Of a DNA stretch of 64,000 bases, positions 49,151-59,959 are shown in pieces. The stretch lies in contig CAJNDS010001768.1 of the NCBI GenBank assembly GCA_905221605.1, positions 546,116-610,115 on the forward strand. The letters are read 5' to 3'. Under the pieces are notes generated by a model, which saw only the letters and a list, made by a program, of their open reading frames with translations, had not been told where the DNA came from and made no database searches. Position 1 is the first letter of the stretch; every line of letters starts with the position of its first letter. Source of the DNA: Symbiodinium natans. Its lineage: Eukaryota; Sar; Dinophyceae; Suessiales; Symbiodiniaceae. Position numbers and translations under genes: made by a program.

Positions 49151-49699
49151 TTTAGGGTTTAGGGTTTAGGATTTAGGGTTTGGGGTTTCGGGTTTAGGGC
49201 CCCTAAACCTTGAAAACCTCTGCGCGGGCTCCCGGATCCGCGTAAAGCAACATCACGACAGATGCCTTAAAGAAAAAGCAGTTGGAGGGGGGGGGGGGGG
49301 GGGGGGGGTGCACTTCCCAACATAGGTGCACCCTGAGCTGCCCCCAAAATACTGCAATTCTCCCCTATGCCGGAAGCCACCAGGCCTACTGTACTTTAGC
49401 CCTAAACCCTAAACCCTAAACCCTTAAAAGTTCCTTAACAGCAAGTCAGAATATGGGGAACTGAGACGTTCCCAGCTGAGATCCTCTGAAACCCAGAAGT
49501 GCAAAGTTGCCCAACCCTAAGATCAGGGTTTAGGGTTCATTGTTTTGCAAGGGTGTAGGGGTTTGGGGTTTAGGGTTTAGGGTTTGGGCTTTGGGGTTTA
49601 GGGTTTAGGGTCTAGGATTTCGAATGAGATAACCCCCAAAGGACCTAAGAACTCCCTAAAGCGCACCTGGCCGCCATAAGCGCCCATCAAACGAAGCTT

Positions 49700-49745
49700 C
49701 CCCGCCGCCACGTTGAACTGCTGGACATCCTGCGGGGTTTCGGAC
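49700..49745 (-). CDS. Candidate internal exon
   Basis: CCGCAG|GATGTCC opens DVQQFNVAAGKLRLMGAYGG and ends GGCCAG|GTGCGC. Confidence 0.45.
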
Positions 49746-49859
49746 AATGAGGGTTTCCCAAGGGCTTTGGGTTTTGGGTTTAGGGTGCTAAATTTCAAAA
49801 GTCACGGGGATTAAGGGTTGAGAAAAAATGTGGCGGGAAAATAACTTTGGACGTAGGGT

Positions 49860-50215
49860 GCTAAAATGAAAAGCTCTGAATCATGGCCTCATACGATGTC
49901 CAGCAACATGGCGGATTTTGCTCCCGATAGCCAAGATCGGGACTGCTGCCACTGGCAGGGGGTCTATGAGCTGCGATCGCTGTGCGATGGACAGACACAG
50001 GCATAGCTGACGATCTGTACACACCAATTCCTTCTCCGGCTTCAATTTGGAGGAGCCTGTAAAGCTGTTTGCCGGTCAGCTGTGATCGCTCTGCGATGGA
50101 CAGAAACACACGCCAGCCTAGCTGACGATCTGTACACACCAATTCAATTCCTTCTCCGGCTTTCTGGATGAGTATGCAAAGATGGTAGCCGGTACACCGT
50201 GACACTGCCTGCCAC
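49860..50215 (-). CDS. Coding-like island with internal 105-bp duplication
   Basis: Minus frame of 114 codons: GYHLCILIQKAGEGIELVCT and LTGKQLYRLLQIEAGEGIGV derive from two copies of a 105-bp unit (49975-50075, 50080-50180). Either duplicated exons or simple repeat. Confidence 0.3.
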
Positions 50216-50339
50216 TGTCATTTTTTGCCAGTGGTAGGCTTTTGGAAGTGCTCCTTCAGCGATTTGGACCCAGCTGAGTCCTGGCGGTTGGGGACCAGCA
50301 TCAGGAGACGACGGGCATCAACAACATCAGGATACTGAG

Positions 50340-50770
50340 GCTCACATGACAGCTAGTTCAACACAGCGGCAGCCTTCAAGGCACATATGAGTTGCACCGC
50401 TTTCTGGAAGTTCGAGACCTGCTTCAAGGTTTAGTTGGAAATCATACGACACCGCCTGACGCTTACTCATGAATGCATTCTCCCAACGTTCCTGGCCTGC
50501 TCCTGGTTGCCAAAACGCAGCAATGGCTCGGCACATCGCAGGAGAAGTTCGTGCACTTCACGCAATCTTGCCCCAAGCGAGGAAGCCATAGACCTGTTTC
50601 AAGGCTTAGTTGGAACTCACACAACACCGCCTGACGCTCACTAATAAAGGCATTCTGCCAGCGTTCCTGGCCTGCTCCTGTTTGCCAAAGCGCAGCATTG
50701 GCTTGGCACATCGCAGGAGAAGTTCGTGCAGATCACGCCATATTGCACCAAGCGAGAAAGCCACAGCTAT
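50340..50770 (-). CDS. Tandemly duplicated 175-bp exon-like unit
   Basis: Two copies (50417-50590 and 50591-50766) read GAGQERWENAFMSKRQAVSY and GAGQERWQNAFISERQAVLC. Substitutions between copies are largely conservative, which favours coding. Confidence 0.35.
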
Positions 50771-51180
50771 GAGTCACCAATGTGTCGCAACTGCTGCGCA
50801 GATCACTTTTTGTGACTCTCCTATAATCATATGAACATCATAACGACTGGCGTGGCTTTGATTTTGGGGGCGGTGCAGGTCGACATGTCTTGTTGACAAT
50901 CAAATTCGTTCTTGTTCTTGAGAAGTCGGTGAGGAGGGTGGGGGGGGTGGCGGGGGGACTGTGCCAGACACTGCGGCACGCCACAAGACATTATAGAGGC
51001 AGCCCTCGTTTGGCGTCCACGACATTCACAATTTCCAGCCTGCTCACTATGGGTCGCTTGTTTTTATATAAGATAATGAAAGCCCACAGTCGATGCCAAC
51101 ATCTTTCTATTGTTGTCGGGAAGCCCCCCAGCTTAGTTCCCGTGGAGAAACTTGTCTCCCTTGACTTTTGAAATTTAGCA
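50770..51180 (+). other. Unique region, no clear gene
   Basis: A 93-codon plus frame (FVLVLEKSVRRVGGVAGGLC) is open from 50890, but no splice or family support was seen. Confidence 0.3.
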
Positions 51181-51346
51181 GTTTAGGGTTTGGGTTTTAG
51201 GGGTTTCGTTGAGCTTTGGGGCAGGGCGTAGGGTTCCGAAAAGATTAAAATACTGTGGGCGAACCCAAATGTTGTGAGAACTGCCCCAGCAGACGCCCCC
51301 CACAGAGCCCTTTAAAGGGGATTGACCCGAGTTGCCACTTTACCAA

Positions 51347-51492
51347 CTGGTCCTTCAGTAGGGAATGAGGGAATTTGGTACTGTATAGAGAACACCTGAA
51401 AAGCTACATAACCCTTGCCCTGAATCCTACACCCTAATATGGGGGGGGAGATGAGGTGCCGAATTGCCCTCATTCCCTGCTATTTAAGCTGT
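51347..51492. mobile_element. TAGTAGGGAATGAGG-family inverted-repeat element
   Basis: TTCAGTAGGGAATGAGGGAA / TTGCCCTCATTCCCTGCTA. Confidence 0.7.
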
Positions 51493-51499
51493 TCTTCTA

Positions 51500-52020
51500 A
51501 CAGTCTAGGGTTTTGGGCTGTGGGCTTTGCCCGAATAAGACGAGGTATTGCTTGAAACTCTAACCTTTAGAGTCGAAATAACCCTTAAAATAACCCTAAA
51601 CCCCAAAGTCCCTACCTGAACCCAAAACCGACAACAACTAAGCCGTCAAAGCCGAAAATGCTTGAAAGCCAGATCACTCAACACCATAAACAGAAAAACA
51701 AAGCAAAGGCCTGACCCTTAACCATGTAAACAAACGCTCTACCCTCAAAGCCCCCTAAAACCGAACCCCTAAACCCCAAACCCTGAACCCTGAGCCCTAA
51801 ACCCTAAACCAACCCCCGCGGAAAGCCCCTAAACCCCAAACCTGAGAGCCTGCAAACCCTTCTATTAAAGAGCCAAGGTTCGTAAACTCGAAAAGCTGTC
51901 AATCCCAAAAACGTCAACCCTAAAACCCCTTAAGCTGCAAAATTCCTGGACCCTGAAAACCCCTAACCTTTCAAGTCGATGGATTTGCTGGGGTGGTAGG
52001 GGGACAAAGCTGCCAGCGCT
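51500..52020. other. Degenerate CCCTAAA-like text, no gene seen
   Basis: A/C-rich sequence with scattered CCCTGAA and CCCCAAA units. Confidence 0.5.
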
Positions 52021-52026
52021 TGTGAA

Positions 52027-52180
52027 CTTGGTAGCCCAGTACACATATTCGAATAAAGGGACCCAGAACCCTAAACCCTAAACCTAAGCCCTAAACCCTA
52101 AACCCTTTTTTGGGTCAGGTACTTTCCGAGAGAACCTTGAACCAAAAACCGAGGCAAAAAAAAAAAGTGCACCACTGGGC
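52027..52180. mobile_element. CTTGGTAGCCC-family element, right end lost
   Basis: CTTGGTAGCCCAGTACACAT left, CCCTAAA block at about 52068-52107, GTGCACCACTGGGC right without the final ACCAAG. Confidence 0.65.
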
Positions 52181-52504
52181 GAATATAGGGGCCGTAATAA
52201 TTAATTAAAGTAGGGTTTTTGGGGGGTTCACTATAGTATATATGCAAAGGGGCCATAAGGGAGTACCATTAGTAAGTATTCCGACCCCTGAACCGTAAAC
52301 CGTTTAGGGTTTAGGATTTAGGGTTTAGGGCATAGGGCTTAGGGCTTAGGACTTAGCTTTAGGGTGCTTGGATCCGCTATGCTTGAGTCGCGAGTGCTTT
52401 CAATCGAGGCCATTGCCTTGCGCGCACCGCTGTGTCAAGGCTCGCGGTTTAGGGTTCAGGGTTCAGGGTTTAGGGTTTAGCGGTTTAGCGTTTAGGGTTT
52501 AGAG

Positions 52505-52580
52505 TTTAGGGTCCTGGCAGTCTCCCACGTTCTCCACCGCACACCAGCAGAGGGAGTAGCCCACGTCCTCCTTGGTTCGG
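52505..52580 (-). CDS. Probable cysteine-rich exon, YxLCWC type
   Basis: ACCAAG|GAGGAC opens KEDVGYSLCWCAVENVGDCQ. Confidence 0.6.
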
Positions 52581-52917
52581 GTCTAGGGCTTTGGGTTTAG
52601 GGCTTCGAGTTTAGGGTTTCGGGTTTAGGGTTTGCACTTGGGGGAATTTGAGGGAGCGTCTTCAGGCTTACCAAATCTTGCAGGGAATACGTAGTCGCTT
52701 CAAGGAACACTATATGCTTGCACCTCCCAAAAACGCAACGTGCATAAAAAGTACACAGAGAGGCCCTAAACCCTAAACCCTAAACCCGAAACCCGAAACC
52801 CTAAACCCTAAACCCTAAACAGGTGAACAGTAGGAAAGGCAGGTGAGCAGTAGCCCCCACGATGTGCCCGAACTTAGGGAACCCTAACCCCTGCCCCCAC
52901 TCAAAAGAGAAGAATGG

Positions 52918-53030
52918 CTAAGTAGCCCAGGAACCACAGTGCAAAAAGGGTGCCCTTTTTGGGGGTTGGCCACTTTACAAGGGACCTTGAGCCAACAGAA
53001 ATGGGTCAAAAGAGTACCACTGGGCTACCA
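52918..53030. mobile_element. CTTGGTAGCCC-family element
   Basis: GTAGCCCAGGAACCACAGTG left, GAGTACCACTGGGCTACCA right. Confidence 0.7.
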
Positions 53031-53123
53031 CCTTACGAAGACGTGGCTGCCGAACAACATCTAATTTACACGTGAACGCCCTAAAGCCCTAAACCTAAAA
53101 CCCTCTGTGGCTTGGGTCCGTCA

Positions 53124-53203
53124 CGTGCTCAAAACAAGCATTTGAATTTCTGCTCGGGCGGCCGGATCGAAGAGGATCGTCGAGAAGTCCAGGGCCAGGC
53201 CTT
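53124..53203 (-). CDS. Probable terminal exon
   Basis: GGGCTAAG|GCCTGGCC opens GLALDFSTILFDPAARAEIQ then MLVLST and a TGA stop. Confidence 0.55.
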
Positions 53204-53334
53204 AGCCCTAAACCCTAAACCGTTCCAGTTTAGGGCCACGAGTTTAAGGTGTAAGGTTTAGGGTTAAGGGACGGACTTGGGGTTGGGGTTGGGGGCTTTG
53301 TGCATGAGGGTTTCGGGTTTACCCGCATGACACC

Positions 53335-53395
53335 ACGTTGGAAGGGTCTATGGGGGTGTAGGAGTCGGCGTGCCGTCCTCTGAGCACCAGGTGGA
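53335..53395 (-). CDS. Candidate exon
   Basis: Minus frame TWCSEDGTPTPTPP, then TAG. Confidence 0.3.
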
Positions 53396-53534
53396 GGTTT
53401 GGGGTTTGGGTTTGGGGTTTCGGGTTTGGGGTTTAGGGTTTAGGGTTTGGGGTTTAGGGTTTAGGGTTTGGGGTTTAGGGTGGGGGGTTTGTGGGATTTA
53501 GGTGGCATTGGTCCTTTGGGGGCTCTGTCTCCAT

Positions 53535-53555
53535 CTCACTCTCACTCTCACTCAC

Positions 53556-53600
<45 letters not shown>
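53535..53600. repeat. CT dinucleotide array
   Basis: TCACTCTCAC then about 24 CT units. Confidence 0.95.
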
Positions 53601-53604
<4 letters not shown>

Positions 53605-53878
53605 GTCTCTTAGATTAGTTTCCTTGTCATTTACAGAGTTTAGATCAACCCCCCCCCCCCCCCCACCCCACACTCGAGCCCCGAAACCCAGAACACAAAC
53701 CCAAACCATCGACGCGTAACAACGTAGTAACACCTGAGGCACTAGACCCTATGCCCTTCAACCCTAAACCCCTAACTCTAACTCCCTGACCCCCCCAAAA
53801 CCCCACAACTTACACCGCCAAACCTCAACCCCTAGACCCCCAGAAAAAGAAAAGCAAAACTTTTTCCAAGTCTTGACC

Positions 53879-54000
53879 ACCTAGCAGCAGCCCTTTCCCA
53901 TTCAACCCCAAACTTCTCAAACTCGTCCCAGGCGCGAGAAAGGTTGCCGAAGCCCTTCCAGCTCGGCTCGCGCATGGTGACCCTGGGCTTCTCTGTGTGT
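53879..54000 (-). CDS. Probable internal exon, unknown product
   Basis: Minus frame EKPRVTMREPSWKGFGNLSR then AWDEFEKFGVEWERAAA, ending GCTAG|GTGGTC. Confidence 0.6.
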
Positions 54001-54371
54001 AGGGCCTAAACCCTAAACCCCAAACCCTAAACCCCAAAACCCTAAACCCCAAACCCTAAACCCTAAACCCTAAACGTGGGCACCAACTAAAACCCTAAAC
54101 GCTATAAGCTCTGAGGCTTGAGAAAGCGTAGGATTTAAGGTGTTTCGGGGGGCCCGCATGCTCCCTATAGCTCCGTAAGCTTCCAGCGCTCTCTAGGGCC
54201 CCCCTGCTTCTGGAAACCCCGGTGGGGTTTGGGGGCTTAGGGCAGTTTAGGGTTTAGAGTTTGGGGTTTGGGGGTTTAGGGTTTAGGGCTTAGGGCTTAG
54301 GGTTTGGGGTTTGGGGCTTGGAGTTTAGGGCGTATAGGGTTCAGGGCAGACAATAGAACCCTCAACCCTTA

Positions 54372-54432
54372 CAAGGACCCTGGAATGGAAATGCTGGGCG
54401 TCCACAGCCGATGACTTTGGCGGGCCTCCGCT
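54372..54432 (-). CDS. Candidate exon
   Basis: Minus frame PEAEARQSHRLWTPSISIPG. Confidence 0.4.
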
Positions 54433-54659
54433 TCAGGCTAAGAGTTTTAGAGGGTTTTGGGCTAAAAGCTTTCGCAACACACAAACCCTCAACCCTAAAC
54501 ACTAAGTCCCAAACCCTAAACCCAAATCCCTGAACCCTGAACCTTGAACCCTAAACCCGAAACCCCAAACCCTAACCCTCAAACCCTAAACCCCTAACCC
54601 GAAACCCTACACCCTAGCTCTGAATTCCTGAACAAACACCTAAACTGTCCCTAAATCCC

Positions 54660-54785
54660 CGAAACCCTAAACCCTAAACCCTAAACCCTAAACCCTAAAC
54701 CCTAAACCCTAAACCCTAAACCCTAAACCCTAAACCCTAAACCCTAAACCCTAAACCCTGAACCCTAGCCCTAAACCCTAAACCC
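54660..54785. repeat. CCCTAAA array
   Basis: Pure except at the edges. Confidence 0.95.
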
Positions 54786-54811
54786 CCAAAGGAAACAAAG
54801 CGCAAACCTTG

Positions 54812-54888
54812 GCCCCCGGGGAGGCCTCGCCGCCGTGGCAAAGTGCTGCGTGGAATCCGGGGAGCCGCAGCCTGCCAGGGACCCAACC
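54812..54888 (-). CDS. Candidate internal exon
   Basis: CTGGCAG|GCTGCGG opens CGSPDSTQHFATAARPPRGP, donor CCAAG|GTTTGC. Confidence 0.45.
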
Positions 54889-55039
54889 TGAAACCCCAAA
54901 ACCGGTTGAGGGGTTTAGGGTTTAGGGGTTTAGGGTTTAGGGTTTTGGGCTTAGGGGTTAGGGTTTAGGGTTTAGGGTTTAGGGTAACTCTAAACGCTCA
55001 TCCCTAAACCCCGAGCCCCAAACCCCAAACCGCTCTCTG

Positions 55040-55103
55040 CTGCCTCCCCGGTGAACCGCCACCCGGTCCGACTCCTGGAGCTCGTAGCCTTTTGTGGCGC
55101 GAG
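55040..55103 (-). CDS. Candidate exon
   Basis: Minus frame RATKGYELQESDRVAVHRGG. Confidence 0.4.
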
Positions 55104-55289
55104 AGGGGTTTAGGGTTTAGGGTTTAGGGTTTAGGGTTGAGGGTTTAGGGTTTAGGGTTTAGGGTTTAGGGTTTGGGGTTCGGGTTTAGGGATTAGGGTT
55201 TAGGGCTTAGGGTTTAGGGTTTAGGGTTTGGGGTTTGGGATTTGGGGTTTGGGGTTTGGGGTGTAGGGCCTAGGGATTAGGGGGTTTTT

Positions 55290-55411
55290 CAGCTTTGTGA
55301 GTAACCAGAACACCACGCACCACCTGACGCTGAATGCCACAGACCAGTTGCTGGGCGGTTCGAACAAAACCATCGCAAGAAGAAGAAAAATGCCAACGAC
55401 CCAAGAAGTCG
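55290..55411 (+). CDS. Probable exon, unknown product
   Basis: Plus frame FSFVSNQNTTHHLTLNATDQ then LLGGSNKTIARRRK. Contains Asn-x-Thr sites. Confidence 0.5.
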
Positions 55412-55479
55412 CCCTAAACCCTAAACCCTAAACCCTAAACCCTAAACCCTAAACCCTAAACCCTAAACCCTAAGCCCTG

Positions 55480-55555
55480 TTCCTGAGCTATGCCAAGAAT
55501 GATAGCGACGCTGGACATCCAACATCCTTCACTGTGTTCAGTCTATGCTCTGCAG
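55480..55555 (+). CDS. Probable exon, same strand series
   Basis: Plus frame LSYAKNDSDAGHPTSFTVFS then LCSA, ending at GCAG|GCAG (GC donor). Confidence 0.5.
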
Positions 55556-55673
55556 GCAGAAGGCGCACATAGAAACTGAGGGCTTAGGGTTTAGGGTTTA
55601 GGGTTTGGGGTTTAGGGCTTAGGGAACTTGTGGGCTTGGAGCTTAGGAACTTTTTGGATTCAGGGCTAGGGAT

Positions 55674-55752
55674 TGGGGAGCATATCTGCTGAGCGCTAAA
55701 GGCAAAGCATCCCGTGCTCACCATCTATACGCAACACCTTGGCAAAGAGGGT
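55674..55752 (+). CDS. Candidate exon, same strand series
   Basis: Plus frame GAYLLSAKGKASRAHHLYAT then PWQR. Confidence 0.4.
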
Positions 55753-55944
55753 TTCGGGCTTACGATTTAGGGTATGGGGTTTAGGGTATGGGGCTTTTTG
55801 AAATGCTAGAGTCTTGGGGATTAGGGTTCAGCTTAGGTCCTGGAAAGCAACCTACAAGTGGTTTTTTTGGAGTCAACCCTACCCAACCCCCAAAAAGTCT
55901 TTAAACCCTAATCCCTACCCTTTCGAACCCCAGCACAGCCTGTA

Positions 55945-56045
55945 CTTGGAGGTTCGCGGTACTTATGACCCCAATTGTAACTGACTTATAAGCCACCCCA
56001 AGCCGACCTATACTAGGGGGATATAAGTACCCATGAGCCTCCAAG
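55945..56045. mobile_element. CTTGGAGGTTC-family foldback element
   Basis: TACTTGGAGGTTCGCGGTAC / GTACCCATGAGCCTCCAAGT. Confidence 0.8.
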
Positions 56046-56166
56046 TGGGAGACAAAAACAAGGGACCCCTTATGCCTAATATACACGCCCAAAACAATAG
56101 CCCAAGAAGGTCTCCCCCCCCTCCCCCTCCCCGATTATTCCAAACCCCAAATAGTTACACCTCTGG

Positions 56167-56261
56167 ATTGAGATGTTCCCCATTATACTAACAGTCCTTA
56201 GTAGGAATTCTAATCGGGGTACTAGATCCCCTGGGAAGGACTGTAAGGGGGAACATCCCAA
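56167..56261. mobile_element. TTGGGATGTTCCC-family element
   Basis: TTGAGATGTTCCCCATTATA / GGGGGAACATCCCAA with the ACTAACAGTCCTTA core. Confidence 0.8.
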
Positions 56262-56399
56262 CCTGTGGACGTTTCCCTAAACCCTCAACCCTAAACCCTA
56301 AACCCTAAGCCCTAAACCCGAAACCCTAAACCCTAAACCCTAAACCCTAAGCCCCAAACCCTAAACCCTAAACCCTAAACCCTAAACCCTACATGCAGC

Positions 56400-56470
56400 G
56401 GCGCGGCCCTCGAGCTCGATCTGGTTGCACAGGCTGCCCCGGGTGCCTTTGCGACCGGGGTCCAGGGCTT
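56400..56470 (-). CDS. Candidate exon
   Basis: Minus frame RKGTRGSLCNQIELEGRAAA. Confidence 0.4.
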
Positions 56471-56509
56471 ACGGGCCTCCTGGCCCTGAACCCGGAAGCG
56501 TTTTAAGAG

Positions 56510-56742
56510 GGTTTAGGGTTTAGGGTTTAGGGTTTAGGGTTTAGGGTTTAGGGTTTAGGGTTTAGGGTTTAGGGTTTAGGGTTTAGGGTTTAGGGTTTAG
56601 GGTTTAGGGTTTAGGGTTTAGGGTTTAGGGTTTAGGGTTTAGGGTTTAGGGTTTAGGGTTTAGGGTTTAGGGTTTAGGGTTTAGGGTTTAGGGTTTAGGG
56701 TTTAGGGTTTAGGGTTTAGGGTTTAGGGTTTAGGGTTTAGGG
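56510..56742. repeat. Pure TTTAGGG array
   Basis: About 33 perfect units. Confidence 0.97.
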
Positions 56743-56784
56743 GGCTCGGGGTTTACTAGGTTCAAGGTTTAGGGTTCTCAGGGT

Positions 56785-56893
56785 TCAGAATTTGCCTGAC
56801 CTGCCCTCCCGCAACCGGTTCGCATCCCTTTTGGGTTGCAAGCATGCACCGCTATCGCGGCCAAGCGCACCTCTGCTGCCACAGCAGGGCACG
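56785..56893 (-). CDS. Candidate exon, strand uncertain
   Basis: Minus frame PAVAAEVRLAAIAVHACNPK, donor GGCAG|GTCAGG. The plus strand is open as well. Confidence 0.35.
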
Positions 56894-56999
56894 CTTGGAA
56901 GCTCTTTTGACTGAATAAGTCTACTTAGCATCCCCTGGGTTGTTTCTCCATAACCCAACTTGCTAACCGTTACTTACTCCGTCAAAAAGGGCTTCCAAG
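56894..56999. mobile_element. CTTGGAAGC-family inverted-repeat element
   Basis: CTTGGAAGCTCTTTTGACTG / CGTCAAAAAGGGCTTCCAAG. Only copy seen. Confidence 0.7.
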
Positions 57000-57036
57000 C
57001 AATGGCTCCCCCTCACCTCCCTGCACCCTGAGGGTC

Positions 57037-57131
57037 TGCTATCTGCTGAAGAACCCCCAGAAGGAAGCGAAAGACGAAAATCCCCACGTTACCCTCACAA
57101 GGACGAATATTGTTTGGAAGGGGGTTCTTAC
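57037..57131. mobile_element. CTACTATTTGCTC-family element, right end lost to telomere-like repeat
   Basis: CTGCTATCTGCTGAAGAACC left, GGGGGTTCTTA right, then CCCTAAGCCC. Confidence 0.6.
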
Positions 57132-57215
57132 CCTAAGCCCTAAACCCCGAAGCCTAAACCCTAAACCCTAAACCCTGCACCCTGAACCCCAAACCCTAAA
57201 CCCTAAACCCTAAAA

Positions 57216-57340
57216 GGGGGCTTTTGTAAGGCCACGTTGCACTCGTAGGTCACCTGGCTTGCCGCACTCGTCGGGCCGCGAACGAGGAGCGCCCCTGCGG
57301 GGAGCCTTGCAAGCCGTCGAGGCGCCGCGTACAGGGGTTT
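57216..57340 (-). CDS. Candidate exon, frame uncertain
   Basis: Two minus frames are open: PTSAASQVTYECNVALQK and ECGKPGDLRVQRGLTKAP. Confidence 0.35.
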
Positions 57341-57616
57341 AGGGTTTAGGGTTTAGGGTTTAGGGTTTAGGGTTTCGGGTTTCGGGTTTAGGGTTTAGGG
57401 TTTAGGGTTTAGGGTTTAGGGTTTAGGGTTTGGGGTTTAGGGTTTAGGGTTTAGGGTTTAGGGTTTAGGGTTTAGGGTTTAGGGTTTAGGGTTTAGGGTT
57501 TAGGCCTTGGGGCTTCGGGGTGTAGGGTTTCGGGCTGATGGGCTTTAGGGCCTTAGGAGTTTGAGGGCCTGAGGGTTTTGGGAGGCTTGCAGAAGTCAGA
57601 AATGATCCAAGGATTT

Positions 57617-57701
57617 AGGGAATGAAAGCGACACAAGCACGAATTCAAGACATCCTGGAGGTGTGGCAGCCTTGGGACACGATTCTGAATTCCAAATAAC
57701 A
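57617..57701 (+). CDS. Probable terminal exon
   Basis: TTTAG|GGAATG opens GMKATQARIQDILEVWQPWD then TILNSK and TAA. The acceptor is telomere-like. Confidence 0.5.
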
Positions 57702-57737
57702 CTTCGGGTTTAGGGTTTGGGTTTTAGGGTTTCGGGC

Positions 57738-57865
57738 GGGATTTGCTTCGCATGCAAAGGTTTCTCCACAGCCGTGTGAGCAGTCTGTCACACTGCGAAC
57801 GCTTCATTTGCCCTTACGTGAGCCCGGTATGGCCCGGGAATCAGCCTAGGCCTACCAGGATTTGG
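57738..57865 (+). CDS. Candidate exon
   Basis: Plus frame RDLLRMQRFLHSRVSSLSHC then ERFICPYVSPVWPGN. Confidence 0.45.
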
Positions 57866-57977
57866 GGCCTAAACCCTAAACCCTAAACCCTACATCCTGA
57901 ACCCTAAACCCTAAACCCTAAACCCTAAACCCTAAACCCTAAACCCTGAACCCTAAACCCTAAACCCTAAACCTTGG

Positions 57978-58050
57978 CCACCAGGATCTTTGGGAGCGCC
58001 TTGTGGACGTTACTGACCCCTGTCCGGTCTTGGAACCATGCCTGTTTTTA
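57978..58050 (+). CDS. Candidate exon
   Basis: Plus frame GHQDLWERLVDVTDPCPVLE then PCL. Confidence 0.45.
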
Positions 58051-58074
58051 GGCCTTGGGATGTAGGGTTTAAAC

Positions 58075-58208
58075 TCTAGGGTTTAGGGTTTAGGGTTTAG
58101 GGTTTAGGGTTTAGGGTTTAGGGTTTAGGGTTTAGGGTTTAGGGTTTAGGGTTTAGGGTTTAGGGTTTAGGGTTTAGGGTTTAGGGTTTAGGGTTTAGGG
58201 TTTAGGGC
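58075..58208. repeat. Pure TTTAGGG array
   Basis: About 18 units. Confidence 0.97.
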
Positions 58209-58282
58209 GCAGCCCTCATCTCTTCTCCCAGCTTAAAGTTCGAGTCCTCTGCCCTAAACCCGAAACCTCAAACCCTAAACCC

Positions 58283-58380
58283 AGCCAACTCTTCGTCCGG
58301 AGGGCAGGAAGAGGTCCAAGTGCTGGCAATTCCTCGAAAAGCGCTGTTCCCCAAGAAGGGATCAAAAGGCCTACTATAGG
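58283..58380 (-). CDS. Candidate exon
   Basis: Minus frame PSWGTALFEELPALGPLPAL then RTKSWLG. Confidence 0.4.
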
Positions 58381-58824
58381 GGCCTTGAGAATTAGAAGAG
58401 GGTTTTGGGGTGTTTGTAGTACAGTATATAGCTTGGATGCCTGCACCCGATTCTGGCTGCACTTATAACCCAAAGATAAACCAACATTCAAGTCCTTAAC
58501 GAGCGGCGAAGGGGAACGCAGCTGTCTTTGGGTGGATAAGTACCCTGAAAGTCTACACCCCTACACCCCTACACCCCTAAACCCTAAACCCTAAACCCTA
58601 AACCCTTAAACCTTAAACCTTAAACCCTCTTAAACCCCTAAACCCCTAAACCCTATCGGGAGCCCAAGGCCTAAGGCGCCAAGTTTCAGGGCCTTCCCGG
58701 AAGGGGTTTAGGGTTTAGGGTTTAGGGGCTTGGGCGTTTAGGGTTTAGGGTTTAGTGTTTAGGGTTTAGGGTTTAGGGTTTAGGGTTTAGGGTTTAGGGT
58801 TTAGGGTTTAGGGCAGGTCCAGCT

Positions 58825-58890
58825 TTCAAGCCCGCTTTCCGGGCGCCCACCTATAGTCCGATGACTCCCGGCTAAGAACCAGGACTTTCC
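58825..58890 (-). CDS. Candidate exon
   Basis: Minus frame KVLVLSRESSDYRWAPGKRA, then TGA. Confidence 0.35.
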
Positions 58891-58894
58891 TGGT

Positions 58895-59066
58895 CTAGGC
58901 CCAAGAGTAACCTAGGAATAAACTAGGGCGCCCTTTCTGGTAAAAAGGGGCTTACAAGGGAACCGAAACCCTAAAGCCTAAACCCTAAACCCTACACCCT
59001 AAACCCTAAACCCTAAACCCTAAACCCTAAACCCCTTAAAAACAAGAGGCCTACTCTAAGTCCTAG
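58895..59066. mobile_element. CTAGG...AGAGT-family element with internal CCCTAAA block
   Basis: CTAGGCCCAAGAGTAACC / GGCCTACTCTAAGTCCTAG with TGGT and TGGC flanks (58891-58894, 59067-59070). Confidence 0.8.
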
Positions 59067-59222
59067 TGGCTCAGGAGCTCTCGTCCAGAAAAGTGAAAAC
59101 AAGCAGGCTCAAGCCTCCCCCCCGCCCTGCCCTAAAACCCTACCCCCTACCCCCTAAACCCTAAACCCTAAACCCTAAACCCTAAACCCTAAACCCTAAA
59201 CCCTAAACCTAAACCCCCACCC

Positions 59223-59300
59223 AAACTCTGAGCCAGGGAACTGCGCAAAGTTCGCACAGAAGCAGAGTTGGTAGATGTCGCCGGCCTCTGAGCATGTTGG
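59223..59300 (-). CDS. Probable cysteine-rich exon, YxLCFC type
   Basis: CTCAGAG|GCCGGC opens AGDIYQLCFCANFAQFPGSE. Likely downstream of 59845-59945 in one minus-strand gene. Confidence 0.6.
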
Positions 59301-59399
59301 GTTTCGGGACTTGGGGAGGAGTCTGGGTTTAGGGTCTAGGGTGCTTAGGGCTTTGGGTGCTTAGGGTTTAGGGTTTAGGGTTCAGGGTTTAGGGTTTAG

Positions 59400-59600
59400 G
59401 GTTTAGGGTTAGGGTTTAGGGTTTAGGGTTTAGGGTTTAGGGGGTTTAGGGTTTTGGGTTTAGGGTTTAGGGTTTAGGGTTTAGGGTTTAGGGTTTAGGG
59501 TTTAGGGTTTAGGGTTTAGGGTTTAGGGTTTAGGGTTTAGGGTTTAGGGTTTAGGGTTTAGGGTCTAGGGTTTAGGGTTTAGTGTTTAGCGTTTAGGGTT
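59400..59600. repeat. TTTAGGG array
   Basis: Near-pure. Confidence 0.95.
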
Positions 59601-59844
59601 TCGGGAGGAGGGCTTCGGGTCCCAACACATTCTGAACTCTTTAGAGCTTGAGCCCCGAAACCCGAAACCCGAAACCCAAGCCCTACACCCCAGAAGGCTT
59701 GGAGAGTCGACGGGGTTAGGGTTTAGGGTTTAGGGCTAGGGTTGAGGGTTCAGGGTTGAGGGTTGAGGATTGAGGGTTCAGGGTTGAGGGTTGAGGGTTG
59801 AGGGTTTGGGGTTTAGAGAGGTTGAGAGTGTTGGGTGTAGGGGT

Positions 59845-59945
59845 AGCCCAGCTGCCGGTGTGAAGTCAGCGACGTTGCTGCCCCACTGGTAGCTGGTGCC
59901 CTCGTTGCCGGCAGGCAGCGATATGCCATCATCCCTTGGAATGGC
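59845..59945 (-). CDS. Probable exon of a cysteine-rich surface-type protein
   Basis: TTCCAAG|GGATGATGG opens DDGISLPAGNEGTSYQWGSN then VADFTPAAGL. Confidence 0.55.
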
Positions 59946-59959
59946 GGCAGCTAGGGTGT

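Noticed and set aside
53468-53719. Ser/Leu-rich 83-codon frame
   Set aside because: Runs through a CT microsatellite and a C-run.
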